From contig NZ_CP015093.1 in the NCBI RefSeq assembly GCF_001975705.1, forward strand, positions 2,046,001 to 2,110,000: a DNA stretch of 64,000 bases, read 5' to 3'. This document shows positions 42,538 to 50,215 of this stretch, piece by piece. The translations under genes were made by a program, and so were the position numbers. This stretch comes from Salipiger abyssi (GTDB lineage Bacteria > Pseudomonadota > Alphaproteobacteria > Rhodobacterales > Rhodobacteraceae). Under the pieces are notes generated by a model. It made no database searches and was not told the DNA's origin. It worked only from the letters and a program-made list of their open reading frames with translations. How positions within the stretch are numbered: position 1 is the first letter of the stretch; the number at the start of each line of letters is the position of its first letter.

Positions 42538-42936
42538 TCAGTATTCGGTACATTCCATCGACGCGCTGCCGCCCAGACGGTCGGTGTAATAGGCGTCGAA
42601 GATCTCGCAGGAGATCGTGCGGCGGCGCGGCTGTCTCGGTGCCGGCGCCCCGTCGCAGGACAGCCCCATCACCATCATCGCCGGATCGCCGGTGACCCAG
42701 GCCGGCACGCAGCCGGTTTCCTGCGCCACGGCCAGTTGCGCGCGTTCGGATATCGGGCCGAAGCGGGCGGGGAATTCCGAGCTGGTGCGGATCACCTCGG
42801 CCATGCGGTCCTTTACCCGGATGGTGAAGCGCGAGCCCTCGACCTCGCGCGTCACGGCTGGCACGCCGCGAAAGCCCGGGCTCGCCATGTCGCAGCCCGC
42901 CAGCAGAAGAAACCCCAAGATCGCCCCGCGTCGCAT
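42538..42936 (-). CDS. Small lipoprotein of unknown function
   Basis: 132 residues. MRRGAILGFLLLAGCDMASP carries a lipobox (LLAGC) ending at Cys 15, so the mature protein would be lipid-anchored. The residue after the Cys is Asp, which in enterics favours inner-membrane retention. The mature part has four more cysteines and no domain I recognise. A full CtrA-type box lies 24 bp upstream of its start. Confidence 0.75.
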   Translation of the reverse strand: MRRGAILGFLLLAGCDMASPGFRGVPAVTREVEGSRFTIRVKDRMAEVIRTSSEFPARFGPISERAQLAVAQETGCVPAWVTGDPAMMVMGLSCDGAPAPRQPRRRTISCEIFDAYYTDRLGGSASMECTEY

Positions 42937-42959
42937 CGCCTCAGAAAACCCGATGAGGG

Positions 42960-42975
42960 TTAAGGCGCGGTTAAC
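42960..42975. promoter_or_regulatory. CtrA-type box
   Basis: TTAA-N7-TTAAC (42960-42963 and 42971-42975, spacer GGCGCGG) is a full match to the CtrA consensus of alphaproteobacteria. It lies between the divergent lipoprotein gene and the multi-pass membrane protein gene, 24 bp from the lipoprotein start. Confidence 0.5.
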
Positions 42976-43006
42976 CGCGGCGCTGGGACAGGCTGTCGCA
43001 GGGAAT

Positions 43007-43048
43007 TTACATTCTGATTTTCGAATGTAATATACGTTCTGAAATCAG
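43007..43048. promoter_or_regulatory. Overlapping inverted repeats before the membrane protein gene
   Basis: TTACATTC/GAATGTAA (43007-43014 and 43023-43030) and CTGATTT/AAATCAG (43014-43020 and 43042-43048) are perfect and interleaved, ending 18 bp before the start codon. TCTGA-AA-TCAGA also occurs at 43038-43049. They could be alternative hairpins in the leader or operator sites. Confidence 0.5.
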
Positions 43049-43066
43049 ACTGTCACGGAGGCCGTC

Positions 43067-44278
43067 ATGACCCAGACGCACGCCCGTCCCGCGGATACCT
43101 ATACGCCGACCTATTTCCTCGCCTCGCTGGGCGCGGGCGGCACGGCGGTATCCTTCTTCATGTATCTCTTCTTCTGGGTGCCGCATCCCGGCCAGCCCGT
43201 CCCGGTCTTCGAGGATATCGCGGCGGCCTGGGCAAACAGCGTGTTGCCGCAGCAGATCGCCATCGTGGTGGCGATGCTGGGGATCGCTGGGTTCGCCTTT
43301 CTCAACATCAAGTCGCTGATCTGGAACCTCCGGGCCTTCGCCGCCTTCCGCAAGACCGGGGCCTGGGAGGAGATGCGCCAGTCCAACAGCGAAAGCTCGG
43401 TGCTCGCCATGCCGCTGGCGCTCGCGATGAGCGTGAATGTCGCCTTCGTGCTGGGCATGGTCTTTGTGCCGGGGCTCTGGACGGTGGTGGAGTATCTCTT
43501 CCCTATGGCGATGGTCGCCTTCGCGCTGATCGGCGTTCTGGCCTTTCGCCAGCTCGGCGGTTTTCTGGGCCGGGTGCTGTCGAAGGGCGGTATCTTCGAT
43601 GTGACCGCGCACAACTCCTTTGCGCAGCTGCTGCCGGCCTTCGCCATCTCGATGGTCGCCGTGGGCTTTGCCGCCCCCGCCGCGATGAGTACCAACCCGG
43701 TGACCGTCGGCACGGCGCTGGTGCTGTCGACCTTCCTCGGGGTGACCGCGATCCTCTACACGGTGCTGGCCGCCGCGACGGCACTGAATTCCATGCTGCA
43801 TTACGGCACCGCGCGCGAGGCCGGGCCGACTCTGCTGATCATCGTGCCGATCGTGACGGTGCTGGGCATCATGTTCATGCGTCAGGATCACGGGATGCAC
43901 GCGACTTTCGGCGTGGCGAGCGACCCGGCGGAGATGATGATCTTCCTCGCAAGGCTGCTTTCGGTGCAGGTGGTGTTCCTGCTGCTCGGTCTCACGGTGC
44001 TGCGCGCGCAGGGGTATTTCCGCGATTTCGTGCTGGGGCCGAAGATCTCGGCGGGCTCTTATGCGCTGGTCTGCCCGGCGGTGGCGCTGTCGGTGATGCT
44101 GCAATTCTTCATCAACAAGGGGCTGGTGGCCGCCGGTCTGATGGACAAGTTCGGCCTTTCCTACTGGCTGCTGACCGGCGTGGCGCTGGCGGCGCAGGCG
44201 GTGGCGATCTGGTTGGTGCTGCGGCTCAACAGGCAGCATTTCGCGCGCCCGCAAAAGCTTGCGGTGCCTGCCGAGTAA
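43067..44278 (+). CDS. Multi-pass membrane protein (TsoY-like, function unknown)
   Basis: 403 residues with about ten hydrophobic helices, starting MTQTHARPADTYTPTYFLAS with GGAGG before the ATG. Notable stretches are FLASLGAGGTAVSFFMYLFF, SLIWNLRAFAAFRKTGAWEE and MPLALAMSVNVAFVLGMVF; the overall form is reminiscent of C4-dicarboxylate/tellurite-resistance exporters. I believe it matches a family labelled TsoY in some databases, part of which are selenoproteins; no in-frame TGA is seen here. Role unknown. It has elaborate upstream inverted repeats and its own terminator, so it is probably regulated alone. Confidence 0.65.
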   Translation: MTQTHARPADTYTPTYFLASLGAGGTAVSFFMYLFFWVPHPGQPVPVFEDIAAAWANSVLPQQIAIVVAMLGIAGFAFLNIKSLIWNLRAFAAFRKTGAWEEMRQSNSESSVLAMPLALAMSVNVAFVLGMVFVPGLWTVVEYLFPMAMVAFALIGVLAFRQLGGFLGRVLSKGGIFDVTAHNSFAQLLPAFAISMVAVGFAAPAAMSTNPVTVGTALVLSTFLGVTAILYTVLAAATALNSMLHYGTAREAGPTLLIIVPIVTVLGIMFMRQDHGMHATFGVASDPAEMMIFLARLLSVQVVFLLLGLTVLRAQGYFRDFVLGPKISAGSYALVCPAVALSVMLQFFINKGLVAAGLMDKFGLSYWLLTGVALAAQAVAIWLVLRLNRQHFARPQKLAVPAE

Positions 44279-44309
44279 CCTTGCGTCGTTTGGGCGAAAC
44301 GCTCTCCCG

Positions 44310-44341
44310 GGGGCTGGATCTTTCGATCCGGCCCCTTTTTA
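44310..44341 (+). terminator. Terminator after the TsoY-like gene
   Basis: GGGGCTGGATC (44310-44320) and GATCCGGCCCC (44325-44335) pair over 11 positions with one T-G, followed by six T. Confidence 0.85.
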
Positions 44342-44437
44342 CTGCGCCTCGCTGATCACGTCACCGCGTCGCGGCGATGTGATGGAACCGACGGAGAAGC
44401 GGTCGGTTTTTTTCCTACAGGCAACAAGGAGTTTCCC

Positions 44438-44995
44438 ATGACCCGGCATGACACGGACCCGGATTCGCCGCGCCCGCCCCTAAACGGCCCCGACTGGCGA
44501 TGGATGCTGGTTCTTGGCGCGGTGCTGATCGTCGGCGGCGTGCTGGCCTTTCTCAACCCTTTCGCTGCCTCGCTGACCGTGGTGGCGCTCGCGGGGGGCG
44601 TGTTCATTCTTGGCGGGGTGCTTCAGCTCTGGATCGCGTTTCAATATGCCGGCCCGACCGCCGCACGGCTGGTCGCCGGTCTGCTGGGGCTGCTGGTGCT
44701 GGCCTTCGGCGTTGCGCTGATCGCCAACCCGCTGGCCGGGATCATCTCGCTAACCCTGCTGATTGCGGGCTTCTTCCTAGCTATGGGGGTGCTGCGCATC
44801 TGGCTGGGCTTTCACCTGCGCGACCGCACCGGCTGGGGCTGGCTGGTTGCCGCCGGGGCTGTGTCTGTGCTGCTGGGCCTGCTGATCGTGCTGGCCATGC
44901 CCGAAGCGGCCGCCGGTCTGCTGGGGCTGTTCCTCGGCGTGGATCTGCTGAGCTCCGGTGTCGGGATGACGGTGCTGGCGCTGCGGATGCGGTGA
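44438..44995 (+). CDS. HdeD-like (DUF308) membrane protein
   Basis: 185 residues. After a hydrophilic start (TRHDTDPDSPRPPLNGPDWR) there are six short helices in three pairs (WMLVLGAVLIVGGVLAFLNP, VVALAGGVFILGGVLQLWIA, and so on), each with glycine repeats, as in HdeD, the acid-resistance membrane protein of E. coli. The exact role in this group is unknown. AAGGAG lies 10 bp before the ATG. A MITE-like element begins 7 bp after its stop codon. Confidence 0.85.
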   Translation: MTRHDTDPDSPRPPLNGPDWRWMLVLGAVLIVGGVLAFLNPFAASLTVVALAGGVFILGGVLQLWIAFQYAGPTAARLVAGLLGLLVLAFGVALIANPLAGIISLTLLIAGFFLAMGVLRIWLGFHLRDRTGWGWLVAAGAVSVLLGLLIVLAMPEAAAGLLGLFLGVDLLSSGVGMTVLALRMR

Positions 44996-45001
44996 GAGCG
45001 G

Positions 45002-45184
45002 CGGTGGGCAGATTGCCCGCCCTGCCGGTCGCGGATCTCGGGAGCCGCGCCATCGCCGGCCCGTGGGTTGGCGACCTCAGCTCTGAACCTCTCGATTTAT
45101 ACCGGCCAAGTCCGAATGACCTCGACACGCTGCGTTGACGTCACCAAATCGCCAGCCCGGGGGGCGGGCCGGCGATGGCGCGGC
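45002..45184 (+). repeat. MITE-like element, copy 1
   Basis: The core 45044-45184 has 20-bp terminal inverted repeats (GCCGCGCCATCGCCGGCCCG at the left and its reverse complement at the right). A second copy at 58409-58590 on the other strand is about 85% identical over the core by eye. The left flank starts with the near-palindrome GGTGGGCAGATTGCCCGCC (45003-45021), also present in the other copy. A related GGGGGGCAACCTGCCCTCC lies to the right near 45224-45242. No protein is encoded. This looks like a non-autonomous mobile or REP-type element. Confidence 0.75.
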
Positions 45185-45250
45185 GGCTTCGCCTTGTTCC
45201 GCGCCCGGGCACCGCTCAATTGTAGGGGGGCAACCTGCCCTCCGTAGCGC

Positions 45251-46540
45251 CTAGCCCTCCGCGATCTTGTGACGCCGCCGCACACTAGAGGGCCGCCCCG
45301 GCAGCGTAAGCGCCGCGTCGTTCCGTGCCTGTCGCGACACAACCTGTCCCTTGGAGATCACGCAAAGCCTATCGGGCCGCAGCCGCAGCGCCTCGATGGC
45401 CGAGCCCGCATCCAGCACCACCAGCGAGGCCAGCTTGCCCGGTGCCAGCCCGTAGTCGTCCAGATGCAGGATCTTCGCATTCTCCTCGGTCACCATGGTG
45501 AAACAGCGCTGCATCTCGTCGGGCGCGGTCATCTGCGCCACATGCAGCCCCATGAAGGCCACGTCCAGCATGTCCGCCGTGCCCAGCGAATACCACGGAT
45601 CGCGCACGCAATCCTGCCCCCAGCCGACCGAGATACCATAGCTCCGCATCTCCTTCACCCGCGTCAGCCCGCGCCGCTTGGGATAGGTATCGTGACGGCC
45701 CTGAAGTGTGATGTTGATCAGCGGATTGGGGATCGCCGCCACCTGCGCCTCGGCCATCAGCGGCAGCAGCTTGGAGACGTAGTAATTGTCCATCGAATGC
45801 ATCGAGGTCAGATGCGAGCCCGCCACCCGGCCCTGAAGCCCCAGCCGCTGCGTCTCATAGGTCAGCGTCTCGATATGGCGCGACAGCGGGTCGTCGGTCT
45901 CGTCGCAATGCAGATCGACCAGCAATCCCCGCTCGGCGGCGATCTCGCAAAGCTCGCGGACCGAGGCGGCGCCGTCGCTCATGGTGCGCTCGAAATGCGG
46001 GATGCCGCCCACCACATCGACGCCCATATCCAGCGCCCGCAGCGTGTTCGCCCTGGCCGTCGGGTCGCGGTAGAAGCCGTCCTGCGGGAAGGCCACCAGT
46101 TGCAGGTCGAGATAGGGTTTCACGACCTCCTTCACATGCAGCAGTGCCTCGACGCCTTTCAGCGCATCATCGCAGGTGTCCACATGGCTGCGCACCGCCA
46201 AGAGCCCCATGCTCACCGCCCAGTCGCAATAGGCGAGCGCGCGCTCCACCATCTCCTCGACCGTGGCGATCTGCTTCAGCTCGCCCCAGAGCGCGATGCC
46301 CTCCAGCAGCGTGCCGGAGCCGTTGATGCGCGGCGTGCCGTAGCTCAGCGTCGCGTCCATGTGGAAATGCGGATCGACGAAGGGCGGCGAGACCAGATCG
46401 CCCGTGGCGTCGATCACCGTGCCCGCCTCGGCGCCGGTCAGGTCGCCCATGGCGGCGATCCGGTCGCCGGTGATGCCGATATCCTTGACGGTGCCGTCGG
46501 GCAGGGTGCCGCCTGTCACGAGGATGTCGAAGCTGGCCAT
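45251..46540 (-). CDS. codA: Cytosine deaminase-type amidohydrolase
   Basis: 429 residues of the amidohydrolase superfamily. Metal and catalytic residues: PPFVDPHFHMDATLSYG (HxH) near residue 55, LLVDLHCDETDD, GSHLTSMHSM and the late GWGQDCVRDPWYSLG with the metal-binding Asp. The last motif is typical of cytosine/isoguanine deaminases. It hydrolyses cytosine to uracil and ammonia, or a related substrate. It overlaps the next permease gene by 1 bp and closes the nucleobase transport operon. Its tail of about 25 residues is Arg-rich. Confidence 0.88.
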   Translation of the reverse strand: MASFDILVTGGTLPDGTVKDIGITGDRIAAMGDLTGAEAGTVIDATGDLVSPPFVDPHFHMDATLSYGTPRINGSGTLLEGIALWGELKQIATVEEMVERALAYCDWAVSMGLLAVRSHVDTCDDALKGVEALLHVKEVVKPYLDLQLVAFPQDGFYRDPTARANTLRALDMGVDVVGGIPHFERTMSDGAASVRELCEIAAERGLLVDLHCDETDDPLSRHIETLTYETQRLGLQGRVAGSHLTSMHSMDNYYVSKLLPLMAEAQVAAIPNPLINITLQGRHDTYPKRRGLTRVKEMRSYGISVGWGQDCVRDPWYSLGTADMLDVAFMGLHVAQMTAPDEMQRCFTMVTEENAKILHLDDYGLAPGKLASLVVLDAGSAIEALRLRPDRLCVISKGQVVSRQARNDAALTLPGRPSSVRRRHKIAEG

Positions 46541-47487
46541 CAGCGGTCTCCGCGGTTGAAGGGGGTCATGAGGGCTGCGGGCACCTCGGCCCGGCGCGAC
46601 ATTAGGATAAGCGCCAGAATGGAGAGAAGATAGGGGATCATCAGGAACACCTGATAGGGCACGATCTGCCCCAGCCCGGTCTGTTGCAGCCGCACCTGAA
46701 GCGCATCGAACCCGGCGAAAAGCAGCGCGCCCAGCAGCGCCTTGCCCGGCTTCCAGGCGCCGAAGACCACCAGCGCGATACAGATCCAGCCGCGCCCGTT
46801 CACCATTTCGAAGAAGAAGCTCGAAAAGGCCGACATGGTGAGAAACGCTCCGCCCACGGCCATCAGCCCCGAGCCGACGATCACCGCCCCCATGCGCAGC
46901 GCCGCGACCGACAGCCCCTGCGCCTCGACCGCCTGCGGGTTCTCTCCGGCGGCGCGCAGGGCGAGGCCCAGCGGCGTGCGGTAGAGCACCAGTGCGGTGA
47001 GCGCGACGCAGGCAAAGCCCGCCCAGCTCAGCGCGGTCTGGGAAAACAGCGCCTCGCCCAGCCAGGGCAGATCGGAAAGGCCGGGGATGTGCAGCGGCTG
47101 AAAGGGCTCGATGCGCGGCGGGTTGGTGACCTCTGGCAGCGCCAGGCGATAGGCGTAATAGGCCGAGGCGGTGGCCAGCATGGTGATTCCCAGCCCCACC
47201 ACATGCTGCGAGAGCCCGAAGGGCACCGTCAGCAGTGCATGCACCGCGCCGAACCCCATCCCCGCCAGCATCGCCACCGCGACGCCCGCCCAGAGCCCGC
47301 CACCCGCATAGACCGTGACCCAGCCAGCGAAGGCGCCAAAGACCATGATACCCTCGATCCCGAGGTTCAGCACGCCGGCGCGCTCGCAGATCAGCTCTCC
47401 CATGGTGGCAAAGATCAGCGGCGCGGCGATGCGCAGCACGGCGGCCCAGAAACTGGCCGAGATCAGGATATCGGCAAGCTCGCTCAT
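46540..47487 (-). CDS. Nucleoside/purine ABC transporter permease 2
   Basis: 315 residues, about nine membrane helices, BPD_transp_2 (branched-chain/ribose-type) permease as in BMP-family (PnrA/YufQ-like) importers. Motifs: APLIFATMGELICERAGVLNLGIEG (cut here as GELICERAGVLNLGIEG) and LRAAGENPQAVEAQGL, the EAA-like loop that contacts the ATPase. It overlaps the upstream permease by 4 bp. The substrate is likely a nucleoside or purine, from the deaminase and deoC neighbours. Confidence 0.9.
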   Translation of the reverse strand: MSELADILISASFWAAVLRIAAPLIFATMGELICERAGVLNLGIEGIMVFGAFAGWVTVYAGGGLWAGVAVAMLAGMGFGAVHALLTVPFGLSQHVVGLGITMLATASAYYAYRLALPEVTNPPRIEPFQPLHIPGLSDLPWLGEALFSQTALSWAGFACVALTALVLYRTPLGLALRAAGENPQAVEAQGLSVAALRMGAVIVGSGLMAVGGAFLTMSAFSSFFFEMVNGRGWICIALVVFGAWKPGKALLGALLFAGFDALQVRLQQTGLGQIVPYQVFLMIPYLLSILALILMSRRAEVPAALMTPFNRGDR

Positions 47488-48530
47488 CCCCTCACCACCC
47501 GGAATCGCGTGAGCAGGATCGCCAGCACCATGAAGAGCAGGGCGGCGGCGAGCAGGATATCGGCGATATAGGTCGGCACCTCGGCGGCGCGTGACATGCT
47601 GTCGGCGCCGACAAAGATCCCCGCGACGAAGAGCGCCGAGACCACCACGCCCAGCGGGTGCAGCAGCGCCAACATGGCAACGATGATGCCGGTATAGCCG
47701 AAACCGGGCGAGAGATCGGAGGTCAGGTTGCCCTTGAGCCCCGCCACCTCCGAGAACCCCGCCAGCGCCGCCAGCCCGCCCGAGATGAGCGCGGTCTTCA
47801 CCAGCACCCGGCCCACCGGGATGCCGGCAAAGCGTGCCGCCTGCGGGTTCAGCCCCACGGCGCGGATCTCGTAGCCCAGCGTGGTGCGGGTCTGGATCAG
47901 CCAGACGCCCGCGGCACAGATCAGCGCCAGCGCAAAGCCCCAGTGCAGCCGCAGCCCCTCGACAATGCGCGGCAGCCGCGCGTCGCGGGGCAGGGCGGGG
48001 GATTTCGGCCAGCCCATGCCCATCGGGTCTTTCAGCGGGCCTTCGAGCAGGTAGGAGATGAAGAGCGCCATGATGAAATTCAGCAGCAGCGTGGTCACCA
48101 CTTCGTCGACGCCGAGCCTTGTCTTGAGTAGAACGGGGCCGAGCAGCGTCAGCGCCCCCGCGAGGACCGCCGCCAGCGCCATGAGCGGGAGCGCCAGCGG
48201 GCCGGGCAGGCCAAGCTGCGTGCCGATCAACACGGTGACCAGCGCGCCGGCATAGAGCTGCGCCTCTGCGCCGATATTCCAGAGCCTGGCGCGGAAGGCG
48301 ACCGCCACGGCGAGCCCGGTGAAAATCAGCGGCGTGGCGCGGTTGAGCGTCTCCAGCGTGGCGAATTTCGAGCCCACGGCGCCCTTGACGATGAGCCCGA
48401 AGGTGGCGAGCGGATTGGCTCCGGCCAGCGCGGCGAGCAAGGCCGCGACCAGCACGGTGGCGGCGATGGCGAGCGCCGGCAGGCCCAGCGTGCGGGCATG
48501 AGAGGGCGCGGCGATCGGTTCAAGCCGCAT
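47484..48530 (-). CDS. Nucleoside/purine ABC transporter permease 1
   Basis: 348 residues from ATG 48530 (MRLEPIAAPSHARTLGLPAL). About eight membrane helices; AFRARLWNIGAEAQLYAGAL near residue 75 and RAVGLNPQAARFAGIPV (ATPase-contact loop) place it as the partner of the second permease. The 143 bp before it (48531-48673) hold two inverted copies of the 24-bp palindromic repeat, inside the operon, which could lower expression of the downstream permeases relative to the ATPase. Confidence 0.9.
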   Translation of the reverse strand: MRLEPIAAPSHARTLGLPALAIAATVLVAALLAALAGANPLATFGLIVKGAVGSKFATLETLNRATPLIFTGLAVAVAFRARLWNIGAEAQLYAGALVTVLIGTQLGLPGPLALPLMALAAVLAGALTLLGPVLLKTRLGVDEVVTTLLLNFIMALFISYLLEGPLKDPMGMGWPKSPALPRDARLPRIVEGLRLHWGFALALICAAGVWLIQTRTTLGYEIRAVGLNPQAARFAGIPVGRVLVKTALISGGLAALAGFSEVAGLKGNLTSDLSPGFGYTGIIVAMLALLHPLGVVVSALFVAGIFVGADSMSRAAEVPTYIADILLAAALLFMVLAILLTRFRVVRG

Positions 48531-48574
48531 GTGCGGTCTCCGGCATGGCGCGACAGAGGCGACAAGCAGCACCA

Positions 48575-48598
48575 GCCCCGGACCTGATCCGGGGCCTC
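48575..48598. repeat. 24-bp palindromic repeat, copy 2
   Basis: Identical to copy 1 at 3572-3595 and in the same orientation. It lies between the ABC ATPase gene and permease 1. Confidence 0.75.
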
Positions 48599-48636
48599 CA
48601 CCTCAGCCCTTCTTGTCCCGCGCTGGCGGAGAGCGT

Positions 48637-48660
48637 GAGGCCCCGGATCAGGTCCGGGGC
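48637..48660. repeat. 24-bp palindromic repeat, copy 3 (inverted)
   Basis: The exact reverse complement of copy 2, 38 bp away. The pair could form a large hairpin in the mRNA between the ATPase and permease genes. Confidence 0.75.
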
Positions 48661-48673
48661 GGGAGCAAAACAC

Positions 48674-50215
48674 TCACGCCGCATCGGCAAACCCCTGTCC
48701 GGCCATCCATTGGCCCAGCTCGGCGGCGCTCTTTTCGCCCCGCGCGAATTCCGGCGACAGCCGCCCGTCCGAGATCACCCGGATCACATCCGACAGCGCC
48801 AGGATCTCGTCCAGATCCTCCGAGATCAGCAGCACCGCCGCCCCCGCATCCCGCGCCGCGATAAGCTGCGCCTGCACATAGGTCACCGCGCCGATATCCA
48901 GACCCCGCACCGGCTGGTTGGCGAGGACAATCCTTGGCCCGGCCTCCAGCACCCGCCCGAGGATCAGCTTTTGCATATTGCCCCCCGAGAGCAGCCGGAT
49001 CCGCGCCTCGGGTCCCGGGCAGCGGATGTCGTATTTCGCGATGATCTCCTGCGCCGCGCCGCGCGCAGCGCGCCAGTTCATCCAGCCGCGCCGTGCGGCG
49101 GGCGGCTGGGCATAGCTTTCCAGCACCGCGTTCTCGGTCAGGGTGAAATCGGCGATGGTGCCGGTCTTGTGCCGGTCCTCCGGGATGCGCCCGATGCGCG
49201 CCGCCAGCGCCGCGCGCGGGCTCCAGCGTGTCACCTCCGCGCCGCTCACCAGCAGCCGCCCGTCCTCGGGCGTCTCCAGCCCCGAGATCAGATCGGCCAG
49301 CGCCCCCTGCCCGTTGCCCGACACCCCCGCGAGGCCCATTATCTGCCCCGCCTTCAGCTCCAGATCCACGCCCCGCAGCCCCGGCCGGTTGCCGCGCGGC
49401 GGCGTTGTGACCCGCTCCAGCGTCATCAGAACATCGCCGGGTCGTGCCTGCGTCGGCTCCGGCGTGGCGATCTCGGCGCCCACCATCAGCGTCGCAAGCG
49501 CGTGGCGGTCGGTATCGCGCGTCGCCACCTCGCCCACCAGCCGCCCGTGCCGCAGAACCAGCACGCGCGACGAGATCGCCATGACCTCGTGCAGCTTGTG
49601 CGAGATGAAGATCACCGACAGCCCCTGCGCCACCATCTTCCGCAGCGTCTCGAAAAGCGCCTCGGCCTCCTGCGGCGTCAGCACCGCCGTCGGCTCGTCG
49701 AGGATGAGAATCCGCGCCTCGCGATAGAGCGCCTTGAGGATCTCCACCCGCTGCCGCTCGCCCACCGACAGTGTGCCGACCCGCGCGTCAGGATCGACCG
49801 CCAGCCCGAAATCCGCCGCCAGCCGCGCCACCCTTTGCCGCACCGCGCCACGACCAAGGCCGAGCTTCCACAGCGGTTCGGTGCCGAGCTGGATGTTCTC
49901 CAGCACCGTCATATTGTCGGCCAGGGTGAAATGCTGATGCACCATGCCCACACCCGCCGCCAGCGCCGCGCCGGGCTGGCCCGGCGGCAGCGGCGCGCCG
50001 AACACCTCGACCGTGCCCGCATCTGCGGTGTAATGGCCGAAAAGGATGTTCATCAGCGTGGTCTTCCCGGCGCCGTTCTCGCCCAAAAGCGCCACGACCT
50101 CGCCCTTGCCCAGCGAGAACCCGATATCGTCGTTGGCGACAAGCGGACCAAAGCGCTTGGTGATGCCGGAAAGGCGCAGGACGGTCTCGCCCCGCGCCGG
50201 GGACTCTGCCGTCAT
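48674..50215 (-). CDS. Nucleoside/purine ABC transporter ATP-binding protein
   Basis: 513 residues with two tandem ATPase domains, as in sugar and BMP-type importers. Domain 1: Walker A LLGENGAGKTTLMNILFG, signature LSVGERQRVEILKAL, Walker B ILILDEPTAVL. Domain 2 (from about residue 265): GVSGNGQGALADLISGL in place of a canonical Walker A, a weak signature LLSGGNMQKLILGR and IVLANQPVRGLD, where the Walker B Glu is replaced by Gln. So only domain 1 has all catalytic residues, which is usual in this family. It overlaps the substrate-binding protein gene by 1 bp. Confidence 0.93.
   Translation of the reverse strand: MTAESPARGETVLRLSGITKRFGPLVANDDIGFSLGKGEVVALLGENGAGKTTLMNILFGHYTADAGTVEVFGAPLPPGQPGAALAAGVGMVHQHFTLADNMTVLENIQLGTEPLWKLGLGRGAVRQRVARLAADFGLAVDPDARVGTLSVGERQRVEILKALYREARILILDEPTAVLTPQEAEALFETLRKMVAQGLSVIFISHKLHEVMAISSRVLVLRHGRLVGEVATRDTDRHALATLMVGAEIATPEPTQARPGDVLMTLERVTTPPRGNRPGLRGVDLELKAGQIMGLAGVSGNGQGALADLISGLETPEDGRLLVSGAEVTRWSPRAALAARIGRIPEDRHKTGTIADFTLTENAVLESYAQPPAARRGWMNWRAARGAAQEIIAKYDIRCPGPEARIRLLSGGNMQKLILGRVLEAGPRIVLANQPVRGLDIGAVTYVQAQLIAARDAGAAVLLISEDLDEILALSDVIRVISDGRLSPEFARGEKSAAELGQWMAGQGFADAA

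Noticed and set aside
43067..44278. Selenoprotein status of the TsoY-like gene
   Set aside because: No in-frame TGA and no SECIS-like hairpin is seen; the frame is intact without selenocysteine.
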